Source: UBA9410 sp963933065 (GTDB lineage: Bacteria; Actinomycetota; Acidimicrobiia; Acidimicrobiales; MedAcidi-G1). Taken from it: a stretch of 6,997 nt of DNA. Shown here piece after piece: positions 6,230 to 6,997 of the stretch. The notes beneath the pieces are model-generated. The model did no database searches, was not told the origin of the DNA, and saw only the letters and a program-made list of their open reading frames with translations. The stretch covers positions 1 to 6,997 of the forward strand of contig CAWVUB010000110.1 in the NCBI GenBank assembly GCA_963933065.1, written 5' to 3'. The first letter of the stretch is position 1. Every line of letters starts with the position of its first letter. The position numbers and the translations under genes are program-made.

Positions 6230-6997
6230 GTGCTTAGTAGAAAAAAGCAAAGAGTGAGTAATGCCGCGTATTCTCGTAGGCCTTATATGCGGACGCTGAT
6301 GGGAGCAGTAATGCTTGTTGCGGCGATGTTCGCGACAAGTTGTGGTAGTGACAGCACTGAGGCTGCTAACACCACCGCAGCACCGGCCACTACTGCAGCA
6401 CCGGCCACGACTGCGGCACCGGCCACGACTGCGGCACCGGCCACGACTGCGGCACCCACCACAACTGCTGGACCCGCCTCTCCAATTCGAGTGCGACTGA
6501 ACTGGACTGCTGATCCAGGATTTGCTGGCCTCTACATGGCGGACGAACTTGGTTATTTCGCAGACGAAGGAGTTGAGCCGATCTTCGAGTTTGGTGGGCC
6601 CAACGTTCCCCATCCGGTACAGATTCTCGCTGGCGGAGCAGCCGACGTTGGCTTCAGTGGTTTAACAATGGTCGTTGAAGCAGCGTCGCAGGGCGACGAG
6701 TTCGTCATGTTCGGCACAAGACTTCAGGAGAATATTCTTGGGATCAGTTCACTGCCTGCGGACCCGATCCTGACTGCTGCTGACCTTTGCGGTAAGAGAA
6801 TCGGAGCGGGAGCGGCAGACCTTGTTCAACTCGACGCCATGCTGGTTATTAACGGCGAGGAACCGGGTTGCTACACCGTGGTTCCAGTGGGTTGGGATCC
6901 GTCACCAATAGTCGACGGCCTAGTTGACGGGATGGTCAACTATATGAACAGCCATCCAGTCATCTTGGACGGTATGGGCATAGAAAATGTGGCTGTT
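6230..6997 (+). CDS. ABC transporter substrate-binding lipoprotein, NMT1/THI5-like (3' end outside window)
   Basis: The 256 visible residues are a periplasmic-type binding protein anchored outside the membrane by lipid. Counted from GTG 6230, the signal region has a basic start (RKKQR), a twin-arginine-like SRRPYMR at 15-21, a hydrophobic stretch (23-35) and a lipobox ATSC with Cys38. An Ala/Pro/Thr linker (50-79) then spaces the domain from the membrane. The domain opens with VRLNWTADPGFAGLYMADEL, followed by GYFADEGVEP and ILAGGAADVGFSG, the pattern of NMT1/THI5-like and SsuA/TauA-like proteins, which bind thiamine precursors, sulfonates, nitrate, riboflavin and other small molecules. Other in-frame starts are TTG 6203, GTG 6254, ATG 6287 (GTAGG six bases upstream, giving a short signal peptide MRTLMG...) and ATG 6299. 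Start 6287 is a serious alternative and would remove the twin-arginine motif. Permease and ATPase genes probably follow. Ligand unknown; the divergent oxygenase and aldolase genes may degrade it. Confidence 0.85.
   Translation, partial: MLSRKKQRVSNAAYSRRPYMRTLMGAVMLVAAMFATSCGSDSTEAANTTAAPATTAAPATTAAPATTAAPATTAAPTTTAGPASPIRVRLNWTADPGFAGLYMADELGYFADEGVEPIFEFGGPNVPHPVQILAGGAADVGFSGLTMVVEAASQGDEFVMFGTRLQENILGISSLPADPILTAADLCGKRIGAGAADLVQLDAMLVINGEEPGCYTVVPVGWDPSPIVDGLVDGMVNYMNSHPVILDGMGIENVAV
6377..6466 (+). repeat. 18-bp tandem repeat encoding AAPATT linker units
   Basis: Five 18-bp units run in frame: 6377-6394, 6395-6412, 6413-6430, 6431-6448 and 6449-6466. Units 3 and 4 are identical; units 1 and 2 differ from each other by one base, and unit 2 from unit 3 by one. 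Unit 5 has drifted (AAPTTT), and AGPASP after it may be a sixth decayed copy. Each encodes Ala-Ala-Pro-Ala-Thr-Thr, an extended linker between lipid anchor and binding domain. Near-identity at silent sites points to recent slippage or unequal crossover; gains or losses keep the frame. Confidence 0.9.

Noticed and set aside
6261..6299. 12-residue upstream open frame (MPRILVGLICGR) whose TGA overlaps ATG 6299, suggesting a coupled leader peptide
   Set aside because: It has only a poor ribosome site, and starting the lipoprotein at 6299 would leave a signal peptide without basic residues; in-frame starts at 6230 or 6287 explain the protein better.
6315..6500. 61-codon + strand frame with Leu/Arg/His/Pro-rich repeats
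   Set aside because: Out-of-frame reading of the same 18-bp repeat inside the lipoprotein gene.
6185..6613. 142-codon open frame on the - strand opposite the binding-protein start, rich in Cys, Arg and Gly repeats
   Set aside because: It is the antisense reading of the AAPATT tandem repeat and the signal region; the + strand frame has signal peptide, lipobox and family motifs, so this is a shadow.
1..6997. CRISPR arrays, tRNA or rRNA genes, insertion sequences, phage attachment sites
   Set aside because: No regularly spaced repeats, cloverleaf-like sequences, transposase-like proteins or terminal inverted repeats were found; the only tandem repeat is the protein-coding linker.

Overview
The window holds parts or all of six protein-coding genes at moderate GC (roughly mid-50s percent by eye). 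GTG and TTG start codons occur, and a secreted lipoprotein carries an Ala/Pro/Thr repeat linker after its lipobox. These traits, with the general look of the proteins, suggest an actinobacterium, perhaps an environmental (aquatic) Acidimicrobiia-like lineage. That placement is inference: there is no rRNA or marker gene here.

Left part (1-3841): the 3' end of an alpha/beta-hydrolase gene on the + strand runs into the 3' end of a very long - strand gene, and their stop codons overlap in a CTAG. The long gene encodes a fused indolepyruvate (arylpyruvate):ferredoxin oxidoreductase of 1158 residues, with pyruvate-ferredoxin-oxidoreductase-like, thiamine diphosphate, iron-sulfur and gamma-type domains in one chain.

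Centre (3842-4429): an AT-rich 120-bp intergenic region separates this oxidoreductase from a divergent Lrp/AsnC-family regulator. It contains two face-to-face promoter candidates and a 9-bp direct repeat (TTGTTCAAA) spaced 32 bp, about three DNA turns. One repeat copy lies in the spacer of both promoters. The simplest reading is a local amino-acid-responsive switch: the regulator controls itself and the oxidoreductase that degrades 2-keto acids from (aromatic) amino acids.

Right part (4565-6997): two - strand genes, a class II aldolase/adducin-family protein followed by an HD-domain protein with all six metal ligands of the PhnZ/MIOX-type diiron oxygenases, probably form one operon. Divergent from them is a gene for an NMT1/THI5-like ABC-transporter solute-binding lipoprotein, cut by the window end. 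The arrangement looks like uptake plus oxidative breakdown of one small molecule. In both enzymes, residues that define the best-known substrates are replaced, so the compound cannot be named.

The most interesting observation is the leader of the binding-protein gene. Positions 6080-6193 can fold into an 8-bp closing helix stacked on a 10-bp inner helix. The right arm of the inner helix (CCCCCA, 6178-6183) is also perfectly complementary to the likely Shine-Dalgarno sequence (TGGGGG, 6214-6219). This is the layout of a translational riboswitch, and it matches no riboswitch class that I recognise.
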